Assembly: GCA_949987705.1 (NCBI GenBank)
Contig: OX465281.1
Location: 98,798,326 to 98,862,325, forward strand
DNA: 64,000 bases
Source: Thereva unica
Taxonomy: Eukaryota > Arthropoda > Insecta > Diptera > Therevidae
Direction of reading: 5' to 3'
The notes beneath the pieces were generated by a model. The model made no database searches and was not told where the DNA came from. It worked only from the letters and a program-made list of their open reading frames with translations. Below, in pieces: positions 8,923 through 20,074 of this stretch. Position numbers and translations under genes: made by a program. Positions within the stretch are counted from its first letter, which is position 1. Each line of letters starts with the position of its first letter.

Positions 8923-11592
8923 ATGAGCAGCACTTATTGTTGTCGTTATAAGGACTGTAAAAATGTACATTCTCCTGGGTCGTTTCTTACATTTTTCAAG
9001 GTCCCGGATGATTTTAGACGCACCATTTGGCTAAAGCATTCTGGGGATATATACTTGCAGATAGGAATGAGCGCCAGCAAAAAGATCTATTTTTGCGAAA
9101 TGCATTTTTATCAGGATGATATTATAACCATGTCTGATAGAAAAAAGTTAAAATATATGGCAGTTCCAAAAGCATTCGATTCGCTTATATGCTCTTGTAC
9201 AGAGAGTAAAATGGATGGATTATGCCAGAAAATGTTATCAGCAACCAGTAAACCTCAAGCTAAAATTGAGGCTCGTAAACGGAAGCGAGACCCTATGCAA
9301 GCAATTGATATTTCTAATATATCAATAACAATTCCTGAAGAGAACGATTCTGAAGAAGAGCTTGTAGTAAAAAAGAATCCTTCTGATAAAACCTATGTTA
9401 GAAATTGGATGATCCCTCAATTTCCAGACACGGAAAATATATCAATATCGCAATTTCCATCGCCAATAAAGAACGGTGAATTAAATAAAGAAAATGCCCC
9501 TATTACGAAATCTGCACCTTTTTATATTTATCAATCTCCACCGAAGAAAAATCGTGCAGACGAGAACATTTCTTTAACTTTCTTGGATAATTTATTGGAA
9601 AATAAGAGCAACGAAGTAAAAACATTTGTTAAAAGCCAATTATTTCATAAGGAAAAAAGCCATTGGTCAGAAAATGAAAAACAGCTCGCTTTACAGCTTT
9701 TTTACAAATCTCCAGCCTCATATAAAGAAATGATAAAGATGGGGTTTACTTTACCATCAGTAAGCACGATTCAAAAGTGGCATTCAGTCATAAGGTTTAA
9801 TACAGGCTTATCTGAAACCATTCAACAAATGCTACGGAAGAAAATATCAGATATTTCAATTGAAAATAGACGTTGCATTTTATTATTTGACGAAATGTCC
9901 AGCAAAACCGAATTAGAGTATAATTTAAGAGATGATATTATTTTCGGTTTTGAAGATTTGGGACCAATAGGGCGAACGAATAAGACTGCTTCAAGTGTTT
10001 TGCTCTTAATGATCCGAGGGGTTAATGTAAACTGGAAACAATGTGTTGGTTATTTAGCAGGTCATGTCAAGGGGAAGGAATTATGCGATATAATAAAAGA
10101 CACCATTTCAAAATTAATAGATATCGGTTTCGAAGTTGTTGGTATTACATGCGACCAAGGGGGCAATAATAGATTATGCTTAAAATTGTTAGGTAGCTCC
10201 ACAGAAAACCCATATTTCTTTGTAAACGGTACAAAGATTTTGACGTTTTTCGATGTTCCTCATTTATTCAAGAGTTTGCGCAACTCTTTGTATTTAAATG
10301 ATATAATTGTGGCAGGCAAAAGAGTCTCATGGGATATCATTCGAAAAGTATATGAGTTCGATAATGGGACAATACGAGCAATGTACAAGCTATCTGATGT
10401 GCATATTGACCCAAAACATTTTAATCGGATGTCTGTAAAGCTAGCTACGCACATTTTAAGTCATTCCGTGGCAGCGGCTATTTTTACCGCCGTTTCTTTA
10501 GATTGCTTTAAAGATCCTTTAGAAAAAGAATGCGCTATTAATACCGCTACATTTATTTCAAGGCTTAATACTCTATTTGACCAGCTAAATAGTGTAAGCA
10601 AATTTTCGAAAAATCCAGGTCGAAATGCTTTATCAAACGAAAATATAAACATGCTACACAATCTCCAAGAAGTAAAAACTTGGATTTTGACATGGATGCA
10701 TAAAGGCCGCATGAAGAGGCCATACTGCTTTGATGGTGTCATTCGTACTATAAATGCTATTGAAATACTTTGGCAGTACCTTCAAAGCAAGCAAAGGTAC
10801 CTTATAACAGGGCATTTGAACCAAGATCCCATTGAAAATATGATTTCAATGATAAGGAATTTTAAAGGAACGTATGAAATAAATCCCAGCACATACAGGG
10901 TATACAGAAATTTAAAACAAATAATGTTCCACAATTATTTCACTTCGGATCTAACAAACTATGAAGACGCACAAAGTGAAAACTTAATGACTGTTACAGA
11001 TTTGTCAAGCAAAGATGCAAACGATTCCGTGAGTTTTGAAGAAAACCGTACAGATGATGAAGATATCTCCATTAATTTGATTTCAGATGTGATGGGTGAT
11101 ATCTTTGAAAATAACTCGCCGGAAGAAAAATTTAAAATAAATTCCATGATATATTTTTACGGTTATATAGCAAAAAAAATCTCCACAAGTGCAAAGTGCA
11201 ATCATTGTGAAAAGCACATGATAAGTTGCGACGAAAAGTTCTCGGAGAAGTATTGCTTAGTTAAAAATAAAGTTTTCAAATCTATAAAAGAGAATACAAT
11301 GTACGGTTCCCTCAAGATACCGACTGCAGAGTTTGAAGCAGAACTGAATTTAATTTTTTGCAAATTCTTGGAACTGTTTGAAAAGTATAAAGAGAAAGAA
11401 AACTTAATACAGAATTACATTTTCACCCCAATAAATAAGATCATTCCGCAATGGCCAGGTTGTGATCACAAACCCTCTGCCATTCAAAATATTATTGTCA
11501 TAATGACTAGAATAAAGATTCGAGATTTTAATAAAAAGGTCAAAAACACCTTAAAATCACAAAGAATCAATATACTGCGGGGTACTGAGTGA
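8923..11592 (+). CDS. P-element/THAP9-like transposase, intact
   Basis: DNA transposase expected to act in the nucleus on the CATTGATTATC ends of its own element. The frame is open from 8887; the Met at 8923 is preferred because the THAP domain begins right after it, giving 889 residues, close to human THAP9 (903). Residues 1-85 form a THAP zinc finger: paired Cys near the start, the conserved Trp in TIWLKHSG, FCEMHF as the CxxH part and AVPKAF in place of the AVPTIF box. The RNase-H-like core shows LLFDEMS (about residue 322), ITCDQGGNN (about 410), FFDVPHLFKSL (about 443) and, after the usual insertion domain, QDPIENMIS (about 635), consistent with a D-D-E active site. No stop or frameshift is seen, and no intron is needed, unlike the Drosophila P transposase. 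It could be functional. Confidence 0.93.
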   Translation: MSSTYCCRYKDCKNVHSPGSFLTFFKVPDDFRRTIWLKHSGDIYLQIGMSASKKIYFCEMHFYQDDIITMSDRKKLKYMAVPKAFDSLICSCTESKMDGLCQKMLSATSKPQAKIEARKRKRDPMQAIDISNISITIPEENDSEEELVVKKNPSDKTYVRNWMIPQFPDTENISISQFPSPIKNGELNKENAPITKSAPFYIYQSPPKKNRADENISLTFLDNLLENKSNEVKTFVKSQLFHKEKSHWSENEKQLALQLFYKSPASYKEMIKMGFTLPSVSTIQKWHSVIRFNTGLSETIQQMLRKKISDISIENRRCILLFDEMSSKTELEYNLRDDIIFGFEDLGPIGRTNKTASSVLLLMIRGVNVNWKQCVGYLAGHVKGKELCDIIKDTISKLIDIGFEVVGITCDQGGNNRLCLKLLGSSTENPYFFVNGTKILTFFDVPHLFKSLRNSLYLNDIIVAGKRVSWDIIRKVYEFDNGTIRAMYKLSDVHIDPKHFNRMSVKLATHILSHSVAAAIFTAVSLDCFKDPLEKECAINTATFISRLNTLFDQLNSVSKFSKNPGRNALSNENINMLHNLQEVKTWILTWMHKGRMKRPYCFDGVIRTINAIEILWQYLQSKQRYLITGHLNQDPIENMISMIRNFKGTYEINPSTYRVYRNLKQIMFHNYFTSDLTNYEDAQSENLMTVTDLSSKDANDSVSFEENRTDDEDISINLISDVMGDIFENNSPEEKFKINSMIYFYGYIAKKISTSAKCNHCEKHMISCDEKFSEKYCLVKNKVFKSIKENTMYGSLKIPTAEFEAELNLIFCKFLELFEKYKEKENLIQNYIFTPINKIIPQWPGCDHKPSAIQNIIVIMTRIKIRDFNKKVKNTLKSQRINILRGTE

Positions 11593-12390
11593 GAATCAGA
11601 CCATCATTTATGGAATATGTAATTAAAATTATAAAGATTTCCCCATCGCTCTCCTTTCAAAACATCCGGGACCTTAAAGTTTTCAATGAATGCGCCTCCA
11701 ATTTTTCTCATGTGGGCTCTTGGGTACGAGGAATCGGTCATCGGCCAGTGAGTACCTGGTTTCATCAAACCAATAGGTAGGCAATAATATTTAAAATGAA
11801 ATAACAACGGCAAACATTTTAGTAAGATATTTTTAAATTAAATTATGCCCCTGTAACTATGGTTCGGAATGTAGTTGTTTTATTGTGTTTCGTGCATATT
11901 TGATTTTACTTCCAGAGGTATTTTTGATCGCACTCGTGTAATTAATAATATTCAAATTGGAAATCCCTCGTTGTTATACATATCTCCCTAACACTGTCAG
12001 CGTCACTATAAATATTTCAGCTTCACGTGTCTCTGAATCCATAACTATAAATTAGCGAAGAAGCCCTAATAATGGTACATGTTAGGCATTATCGGGAACA
12101 GCTTAGATTTCCCTAAATGAATTAAGCTGTCGGCCTGGTTTTTTATCTCTCCTCTCGGCTCATTTCTCCAAGCTCAATTTGGTTTTATGTCTTATTTTCA
12201 ATTTTCATCTTTTTCGATATTGGTGACGCCATCTTTATAAGATTGATTTTTGTATCTGAAAACTCATGAATGACCCTTTGCACTACCAGTCCGTTCTATC
12301 GTTTGTCATGACAGGGTGCAATGTCTAGCAGTAACATTAGTATTAGTACTAGGGTGGCATAGGTTAATGATTATGAAGGTGGGAGTTCAG
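11593..12390. other. 3' non-coding part of the P-like transposon
   Basis: No gene seen. The 63-codon frame at 11589-11780 has no motif and is probably trailing sequence. Confidence 0.5.
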
Positions 12391-13303
12391 TGTGCAATAG
12401 CTCAATGGCGAAGGTAAGGTCCAAAATGTTATAACAGAAGAGTTCGAAGTACGGCAAAGACTTAGACCAGGACGTGGACTGGTCCCATGCATTTCAACCT
12501 GACTCTGGATTGGTTGATAAGGAAAACGTCAGTCCAGAGAAGTACGTCAATAGCTACACAGTCGGTACAATCACTTAGTTATGGGGGTAAGATGAACATC
12601 GTGGGAAGGTTCTTTTTGGTAGAAAAAGAAGCTTATGTTGAATTAAAAGAGGCGGTAAAGGACATAGGCCTGAAGATAAAAGAAGAAAAAACGAAGGGGA
12701 TGCAACAGTTCAGAGCAGGAAGATTTAGAATGGGAAGAAATTTAACCAGCGACGAGCATTACAGTTTACCTTGGGTCTACAATCACAAAAACAAACGAAG
12801 AAAAAAAAGAACTAGCCAAACAAATACTTCTGGCTGATCGAGCCTTTTATGCCCAAAAACAAATACTGCACTCAAGATCTGATCACAGGAAAACGAAACT
12901 CTCACTGTACAAAACAGTAATACGACCAGTACTGTGTTATGATAGCGAGATATGGACATAGAGGAACGAGTCCTTAGGTTTGAGAGAAAAATTCTTAGAC
13001 GAATAATAGGCCCAACCAGAGAAGATGGAATATGGCGAAGGAGATACAACAACGAGTTGTATACAATTTTTGACGACCCAGAACTCTTAACTTTAATATA
13101 AATTAACAGACTGAGATTAGCCGGCCACGTTATCAGGATGAAAATATGCCATTAGGTAGACCCAGGAGGAGATGGATAGACTATGTGACGGCTGAGCAAT
13201 GCTCAACATTCGCAATTGGAAACATGCTGCAAGGGAGAAATGCCCTAGAGGAGGCCAAGGCTCGATTTGGACTGTAGCGCCATTGGATGGATGGATGGGT
13301 GGA
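12391..13303 (+). pseudogene. LINE ORF2 3' fragment with TGGA-rich tail
   Basis: The palm-to-C-terminus part of a non-LTR reverse transcriptase in shifting frames. A RQRLRPGRGLVPCIS phrase (about 12450) corresponds to the usual VRQGD.LS motif. YGGKMNIVGR (about 12580) stands where the catalytic [FY]ADD should be, so both aspartates are lost. Next come LKIKEEKTK and, after frame changes, KTKLSLYKTVIRPVLCY, REDGIWRRRYNNELY and INRLRLAGHVIRM (12890-13140). It ends near 13275 and is followed by ATGGATGGATGG at 13287, a typical short-repeat tail of such LINEs. It is 5'-truncated and dead, inserted inside the P-like transposon. Confidence 0.82.
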
Positions 13304-14560
13304 GGGTGCGGGTAGTTGTGGAAAAAGTTGGCGAGAGACTCTGTTTAAGAAGTCTTGGATGTTTTAGGAACTCGGAAATACTGACTGCCAGCGATTATTG
13401 CAGAATCGAGTTGTTCCATTTAGAAACGAATTACTATTTTGTCGTGAAAAGAATGACTGCAGGTAGAAAGAGTCAGACCAGTGGGCTAATCTGGTGCTGC
13501 GAGTATAAGATTGCCGTGCAGGCAGGAGAGGGTTTATTTCAATGGTACTGAGATAGTGGAGGTGAAATGTTGTGTGTTTAGCAAGCAATTTGTTGATCTA
13601 CACATGAAGGACCAAGATAAGATAGATTGTAAAGATGTGTGGATGAATATTAACAAAACCAGTTAATACGTAGGCAGTAAAGCCGGTTTATAGTACACTT
13701 CAGCCTGTCCCTGTTATGCTGTCGAATTTAAATTTTGGAAAGAAGGATTCAATTGTTTTACAGTTCCAGGATGATATATTTATGTGGATCTATCATTATA
13801 GCCAAGGTCCTAAATCCAAAGCAATGCCTGAATGCGAAAGGATCTTTTTGATTGCAAGCCGTGGATTATGCCTACTGGGGACACCACGATATAAAAAAAA
13901 CGCGCCCTGTACTCGACCTCTTAGGTGGTGTGGAAGAGAGTGCACAAGACTTATTATATTTATAAAGCACTTACGATTCCTGGTGCGTTATAAATTTTAA
14001 AATATTATTTTACACATAAAGAAAGATTTTACATTAAACATCAAAACTTAATGATGAGGAAAAATAGTACATTGCCTGGGATACTACATATATGATAAAA
14101 ACCTCTTCCATATGTAATTTAAAACTTTTTAACGAAATTTTCTCAGGCTCAACTTTTGGTCGAAATTAGAAAATTTTTTATATTCTGTACAAAGCAGAAA
14201 TTAAAATTTGCGGCACCGTATCCACCTGCAGACAAAAAAAAACCATTTCATAAAAAAATAAAAAAAAAATAAAAATCTTCCACGACTAAATTTTTCCCTA
14301 AACCTGAAAAATCGTTTTTAAACCACACAACAACAAAAATTCCGAAAATTGTGTCTCACAGAACGGCTGGCGCAATCGCAAAGTATCCCAATTCATGCGA
14401 TTGCTATATACATGAATTCAAAAGTTCAATGTACATAAGCAGCGAAACCGATAGACAGCTTTTATATATTTCGAAAGCTCTTGAGTCTCAGTTTTAACAT
14501 GGATTTTGGAAATCAGTGTAAGTAAGGCCATCTATGTCCAAAGCCCGCAAACAAGGTTAC
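13304..14560. other. 3' part of the P-like transposon without recognisable genes
   Basis: Open frames at 13267-13551 and 13716-14000 have no recognisable motifs. The sequence becomes AT-rich toward the right inverted repeat. Confidence 0.45.
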
Positions 14561-14591
14561 GTATCTACTTATAGATAATCAATGGAACATA

Positions 14592-14926
14592 CCACAAGGA
14601 ACCAGAAAGCGAAGGTTCCAGAAAGTAGACAAAGGTGGAGCTGCCTATATAAAAGCGCCTGGCAGCCGCTATCGAGTCAGTTTTGATTATAAAGGCGATA
14701 CAAGTGTTCCAAAGTGAAATGTGGTGATTTATAGTGAAATAAAAAGCGATAATTAGAATTGAATAGTGCGAAATATTAAATTTGCTAGTGATTATAGTGA
14801 ACTGTAAGAATTGTGTTAGTAATTAAATTGTGTTTTGGTTTGTGATAAATAAATTATTGTGTGGATAATTAAAAAGTGTATTCCTTAATTAATCCTACGA
14901 ATCCGTTAAGCAGTAAAAACGTAACA
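14592..14926 (+). repeat. 5' LTR of Gypsy copy 1, remaining part
   Basis: Continues the 5' LTR after the P-like insertion and matches 20222-20556 with about four differences. It contains the promoter elements and a polyadenylation signal (AATAAA at 14848-14853) and ends GTAACA. Confidence 0.95.
14646..14682 (+). promoter_or_regulatory. LTR core promoter: TATA box and TCAGTT initiator
   Basis: TATATAAAA at 14646-14654 is followed by TCAGTT at 14677-14682, the spacing and initiator sequence expected of insect RNA polymerase II promoters. The same pair occurs in the 3' LTR (TATA near 20275) and in the related LTR at 28491. Transcription of Gypsy copy 1 would start near 14679, so the upstream P-like insertion lies outside the transcribed region. 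Confidence 0.75.
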
Positions 14927-14928
14927 AT

Positions 14929-14946
14929 TGGTGTCAGAAGTGGGAT
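14929..14946 (+). other. primer-binding site, tRNA-Leu type
   Basis: TGGTGTCAGAAGTGGGAT lies two bases after the 5' LTR and is complementary to the 3' end of a eukaryotic leucine tRNA (ending TCTGACACCA). The same site occurs after the 5' LTR of copy 2 at 26797-26814. Confidence 0.85.
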
Positions 14947-15038
14947 TAATTAAGAGATAAGTGAAATAAGTGAACTTGAACAATAATTGTGATTGGAATT
15001 TAAATTTTGTGCGTGAGAAATAAGGACTTATTAATAAA

Positions 15039-16471
15039 ATGGGTCGAAAGCTAGTGGATTTGCGCACTGTAGGTTAAAAATAGAATTAAGTAAACGCTCG
15101 TTGTCAAGGGTGGGGGCTAAAAGTTCCCTAACCGCCCTGCTTCGAGAAGCTATGGTGAACGAAGGGAAGGATCCTGAAACCTACATGTTTGAACCCGAGG
15201 TAGAAGCAGATCCAGAAGAATCGACAGTGAGTATGGCAGAACTTTTTAAGACATTGATGGTGATGAAAGAGGCACAAGAACGCGCATCAGCAGATATGAA
15301 AGAAGCGACAGCTGAGATGAAGGAAGCCCAAGAACGGTCATCAGTAGAGATGAAGGAAGCGCAAGAACGGTCATCCGCAGCGCAAGAACGTGCATCAGCA
15401 GAGATGAAGGAAGCGACAAGAGAGATCAAGGCTGAAGTGATGGCGCTAAAAGACGAACAGAAATTGTTAGCAATAGCTCATGAACGCTCGTTAGCAGTGC
15501 TCAAAGAGTCGATGGAAGAACAGAGGAGCCAGCTGGATAACATGAAAGAAAATGTAAGGAATGTTCTGGAGAAGCTCGAAAATTCCATGAGGGAAAATGA
15601 TGAAAAGTTGAAGATGGAACTAGAATCGGTCAGAGCCGACCTGGAAAGGGTAAAGATTCACCACCCAGCGACGGCATCTCATGAAGTCATCGGAGTTAGG
15701 AAACTGCAACCTCCAACTTTCGACGGACAAAGCCCGTGGTCTACTTACAAGCTCCAATTTGAAGCAGCAGCAGCAGGCAATTTCTGGACTGAGGAGGAAA
15801 AAGCGACGGCCTTAACGTTGTCACTAAGGGGCCCAGCAGCAGAAATATTGCAGTCAATACCAGCAGAACATCGCAATAGCTACGGGTTCTTAGTTCAAGC
15901 GCTGGAAATGCGTTACGGTGATCAGCACATGCAAGAGATTTATCGACTTCAACTTCGCAATCGACTTCAAAAGCCAGGAGAAACTTTACAACAACTATGC
16001 GCTGATATCGAGAGGTTAGTGCATCTGGCTTATCCTAGCTTCGGCCAAGACTACATCAACGAAGTAGCAAGAGAGGCTTTCCTTAACTCTTTTGCTGACC
16101 GGGACCTACAACAGGCAGCCAGATTGGCCGGAAAGAAGAATACCGCAGAAGTTTTGGCATATGCTCTGGCATACGAGGCAGCGAGGCAAGCATCAAGAAG
16201 TGCAGTCCGCCTCAGAGAGATCCACACAACAGAGGATAGTTGCAACAGAATGAATGCAACGGAGGTACGCGGTAGACTCCGATGCTGGAACTGTAGTGAA
16301 CCGGGTCATTTGCAAAGGAATTGCAGAAAGCGAAGGAGAGCAGAGTCTCCCGAAAATAGGAGTGGCGGAACTTGCTGTGAAAAATGCGGACATCGGCAGA
16401 AAAGTGACCAGAGGGAGGCCGAAAACAATGACTCCGTGTCTCGCCGCAGACAGCAGCAGGGAAACGAATAA
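15039..16471 (+). pseudogene. gag: Gypsy copy 1 gag, N-terminal frameshift
   Basis: Structural polyprotein of the retrotransposon particle. The start ATG at 15039 (MGRKLVDLR) meets a TAA at 15075-15077 because of a 1-bp loss relative to copy 2; the rest is open from 15101 to 16471 (456 codons). The intact form in copy 2 begins with a SAP-like helix-extended-loop-helix motif (LKRELSKRSLSTVGTK). A long coiled-coil region follows, built from repeats of about 11 residues resembling MKEAQERSSAE (15260-15430), then a capsid-like region (FDGQSPWSTYKLQFEAA onward) and a CCHC zinc knuckle CWNCSEPGHLQRNC near 16290. Residue numbers depend on repair of the frameshift and are not given. Confidence 0.88.
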
Positions 16472-16482
16472 AGACTAACTCC

Positions 16483-17066
16483 ATGGGGCGGGAGTTGGTC
16501 GGGGAAATCGAAGCCCCGGTGTCATCATCATCACTATCAAACAACTGCAGCGTAGTGGCAACAGCCTGGTCATCGATGGAAAGATTGGAGCTGAAAAATG
16601 CACAATAACTGTAGACACTGGTGCTTCAAAATCTGTTATCCGGGCTGACATGGTCGGCAATAAATGGCTGAAAGACGCACGCCAATACAGACTGAAAACT
16701 GCAACAGGAGAGCCAGCACGATTACACGGGGAAATTATGTTGGATGTGGTTCTTGCTGACATTGGATTTTCACATTCGTTCCTGGTAGCTGATATAACAG
16801 ACGAGTGTATTCTCGGTCTGGACTTTATGAAAACACATAAAATTCTACTGGACATTGGAAAGGAAATACTGAGATGTGACAACAAGGAGATTCCAATGGC
16901 CACAGGATCCACTTGTTATTCGCAGCTTAAAGTCGTCGCTCGTGAAGATACCGTGCTTCCTCCGTGTGCTGAGAAATTGATACGAGCGATAGTCGATGGT
17001 GATCCCGGGAGCTACCGATTTTATGTACCTTATAGAACCAGAAAGAACGGAACAAAGCCAAAATAG
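16483..17066 (+). pseudogene. pro: Gypsy copy 1 protease region
   Basis: Retropepsin-like aspartic protease, the first domain of pol, with the active-site phrase TVDTGASKSVI near 16610-16640 and the distal ILGLDFM phrase near 16810. In copy 2 an ATG 12 bp after the gag stop opens directly into this frame (27913), suggesting pol is expressed by re-initiation or a bypass of the gag stop rather than by a long overlap. In copy 1 a short indel near 16500-16540 breaks that frame, and another frame change around 16990-17060 separates protease from RT. Confidence 0.85.
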
Positions 17067-19779
17067 AGTAATTGGAAAATGTCTGGTGAGCATCGATGAC
17101 AAAAGGGAGGTGTTCATGAGAGTGCTAAATACCAACGAGCGCGAAATACGATTGAAGAAGGATACGGTTTTGGGGAAAGGAGAACCGGCAGAACATATTA
17201 CATTAGTGGAGTGTGCTCACACGGAACCGGTGGCAAAACCAAAGGCCACGAAATTGGTAAACACAGTGCTCTCAAGTAGTTGTCTTGAACAAAACCAGTA
17301 TCTCCAGGCAAGAACATTAGTGGAGGATTTTAGTGATATCTTCGCCATGAGAGAGGATGATTTTGGAAAAACGAACATCGTCCAACATAGGATCGACACC
17401 AGAGATGCCCAGCTAATCAAGCAACCGCCGAGAAGACTACCACTAGCCAAGCGGGAAGAAGCAGCCGGTATGATTGAGGACATGAGAAAACAAGGCCTTA
17501 TAGAGGAGTCGAAAAGCCCTTGGATGTCTCCCGTGGTTCTAGTCAGAAAAAAAGATGGCAGCACAAGGTTTTGCGTGGATTATCGACGGTTAAATGACAT
17601 CACTAAAAAGGATAGCTACCCATTACCTCGTATCGATGACACTCTGGATACTCTCTCTGGAGCTCAATGGTTTTCTACCCTGGACCTTAAGAGCGGCTAT
17701 TGGCAAGTCGAAATTCACCCCGAGGACCGCGAAAAGACAGCCTTCTCTGTAGGAAACGGCTTTTGGCAGTTTACAGTTATGCCGTTTGGACTGTGTAATG
17801 CTCCAGCAACATTCGAACGACTGATGGAATGCGTTTTGCGACGACTGACATGGAAGACTTGTCTGGTTTATTTGGACGATATCATCGCCGTTGGAAAAAG
17901 TTTCGAGGAACATCTGGGCAATTTACGAGAGGTTTTCCAAAAGTTGAGAACTGCCCAACTGAAACTCAACCCTAAAAAGTGCGTGCTGTTCAGTGACCAA
18001 GTCAACTATCTCGGACATGTGGTTTCATCCAATGGAGTTCAAACAGATGCGGAGAAAATAGCAGCAGTTAAGAATTGGCCCACACCGAAGGATAAACATG
18101 AACTTCGAAGCTTCTTGGGACTTGCCACCTATTATAGACGTTTTGTCAGGAACTTTGCCGACATAGCTAAGGAATTACATAAACTGACAGAAAAAGGAAG
18201 ACCATTTATCTGGACAGAAAAATGCGAGGAAAGTTTCAAGACACTAAAGCAAGGACTTTGCCAAGCACCAATACTTACATATCCGAAGCCAGGGGAAAAA
18301 TTCATATTGGACACAGACGCGAGTAATGTCGGAATTGGTGCAGTGCTATCACAAAACTTCGAAGGGCAGGAAAAGGTCATAGCTTACTACAGTAGAGCGC
18401 TGTCAAAATCGGAGCGGAATTATTGCGTCACAAGGAGAGAACTGTTGGCAATCGTGGACTCAACTAAGCACTTCCACAAGTATCTCTATGGGCAAAACTT
18501 CATCCTTCGAACGGATCATGCAGCATTAAAATGGCTGATGCAATTTAAAAATCCTGAAGGACAAGTGGCATGATGGATCGAGAGACTTCAGTCCTACGAC
18601 TTTAATATAGGCCACAGAAAGGGAGGAAACCATGGAAATGCAGATGCACTCTCCCGGCGACCATGCGTAAAAGATTGCAAACATTGTGGGCGTATTGAGG
18701 AAAAATGTCAAAGGACGACCGTTGAGCCAACGACAGGATGGGACGACCAGGGACTCCGAGACGCCCAACGCGACGACCCAGATATTTCTTCGATTCTGGC
18801 ATGGAAGGAATACGAGGAGAAGCCTGAATGGAAGGATATTGCAGAGAGAAGCGAAACCCTGAAGAGCTATTGGGCCCAATGGGATTCATTGCACATCGAG
18901 CGAGGAGTGTTAAAGCGCAAATGGGAAACCGCTGACGGTACCTCTCACCGAATGCAGGTATTAGTCCCTCGCAGTAGAATAAGAGATATTCTCGAAGAGT
19001 GTCATAATGGCGCATCAGGAGGACATCTGGGAGTCAATAAAACTTTGGCAAAAATAAGAGATAGATTCTATTGGCTTCACATGCGGGACGATGTTACAGA
19101 CTGGTGCCGTAAATGCACAATTTGTGCCAGCAGCAAAGGACCTCGAGTAAAAACAAAAGGAGAAATGCAGCAATACAACGTGGGAGGCCCATTTGAAAGA
19201 ATTGCAATCGATGTGGCGGGACCTTTTCCAGCATCAGACCGAGGGAATCGTTACATTTTGGTGGTTATGGACTACTTCAGTAAGTGGCCCGAAGCATATG
19301 CCATTCCAAATCAGGAAGCAACCACTGTTGCAGAGGAATTAGTGAACAATTGGATCTGCAGATTTGGTGTTCCTCATGAGCTTCATTCTGACCAAGGGAG
19401 AAATTTCGAATCTCAAGTTTTTCAAGAAGTATGTAAGATACTCGGAATGAAGAAGACCAGGACGACGCCCCTTCATCCCCAATCCGATGGAATGGTAGAA
19501 CGATTCAACAGGACAACGCTAGAGCACTTAAGGAAAGTCGTTAGCGAGGACCAGCGCGATTGGGACAGTTATATCCCTATTTTTCTAATGGCATATCGGA
19601 CAGCAGTTCATAATTCCACAGGACAAACCCCTTCTAGTGTGATTTTTGGAAGACAAATCCGGCTGCCAAGCGACTTGAAATTTGGGACACCAGCAACGAA
19701 TCTACTGGCGGTTATACAGGTGAACTTCGTGATATACTTGCAGATATCCACCAGCTCGCAAGGAGGAATCTCAAGATAG
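16996..19779 (+). pseudogene. pol: Gypsy copy 1 RT-RNase H-integrase, broken by a TGA stop
   Basis: Reverse transcriptase, RNase H and integrase in one frame. RT motifs: SPVVLVRKKDGSTRFCVDYR, FSTLDLKSGYWQVE, FTVMPFGLCNAPATFERLM and the catalytic LVYLDDII near 17875. RNase H: FILDTDASNVGIGAVLSQ near 18300 and RRELLAIV near 18440. A TGA at 18571-18573 interrupts the frame where the related conserved phrase has Arg (a CGA-to-TGA type change). The same frame then continues with the tether (GNHGNADALSRRP), the integrase HHCC zinc finger (HNGASGGHLG ... CRKCTIC) and the core with the D-D-E triad (IAIDVAGPF, HSDQGRNFE and DGMVERFNR). It loses frame near 19710. It is not functional as it stands. Confidence 0.93.
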
Positions 19780-20063
19780 CCAGTGACAGGATGAAAACAA
19801 GGTACGACCTCCGAGCAAACTGTAGCGGATTCCAGGAAGGTGACCTCGTTTGGCTGTTCAACCCTCGAAGACGGAAAGGCAAGTCTCCGAAACTTCAGCG
19901 TCAGTGGGAGGGGCCCTATAAAATCCTAACACGGATCAACGATGTGGTCTACGGGATTCAACAAGGACCCAAAGCAAAGAAGAAGATTGTGCACATAGAC
20001 AGGCTGTGCCCATATCATCAGCCGGATCCAGGATGGACAACTGTTCGGGACGAACAGTCCTAA
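19710..20063 (+). pseudogene. pol: Gypsy copy 1 integrase C-terminal domain
   Basis: In a different frame from the core, because of a frameshift near 19710, this gives the DNA-binding tail of integrase with the GPY/F module (FQEGDLVWLFNPRRRKG then QWEGPYKILTRIND). It ends at the stop at 20061-20063, immediately before the polypurine tract. Confidence 0.88.
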
Positions 20064-20071
20064 GAAGGGGG
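20062..20071 (+). other. polypurine tract
   Basis: AAGAAGGGGG lies just before the 3' LTR and is the expected plus-strand primer. Copy 2 has AATAAGGGG at the matching place (28258-28266). Confidence 0.75.
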
Positions 20072-20074
20072 CAA

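Larger units (their letters stand above)
8055..14584 (+). mobile_element. P-superfamily DNA transposon, 6,530 bp
   Basis: The ends are inverted repeats: CATTGATTATCTATAAGTAG at 8055 and its complement ending at 14584 (22 bp perfect, then near matches to the following GCGTAA/ACGTAA). GAACATA flanks both sides (8048-8054 and 14585-14591). It can also be read as the 8-bp GAACATAC if the left end is set one base inward, matching the 8-bp duplications known for P elements. It carries one long THAP-transposase gene and, downstream, a LINE fragment that enlarges it. The insertion lies in the 5' LTR of Gypsy copy 1 and so is younger than that element. Confidence 0.93.

Noticed and set aside
10260..11147. 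Minus-strand ORFs over the THAP transposase
   Set aside because: Short antisense frames within a strongly supported plus-strand coding region.
13267..14000. Two 94-codon ORFs inside the P-like transposon
   Set aside because: No recognisable domain and no family resemblance; likely chance open frames in the enlarged 3' region.
14929..14946. tRNA-like sequence TGGTGTCAGAAGTGGGAT
   Set aside because: It is a primer-binding site complementary to a tRNA-Leu 3' end, not a tRNA gene; no cloverleaf surrounds it.
15181..18879. Minus-strand open frames of 60-145 codons over gag and pol
   Set aside because: They are antisense shadows of the Gypsy coding region; the Ser/Ala-rich ones mirror the coiled-coil repeats.
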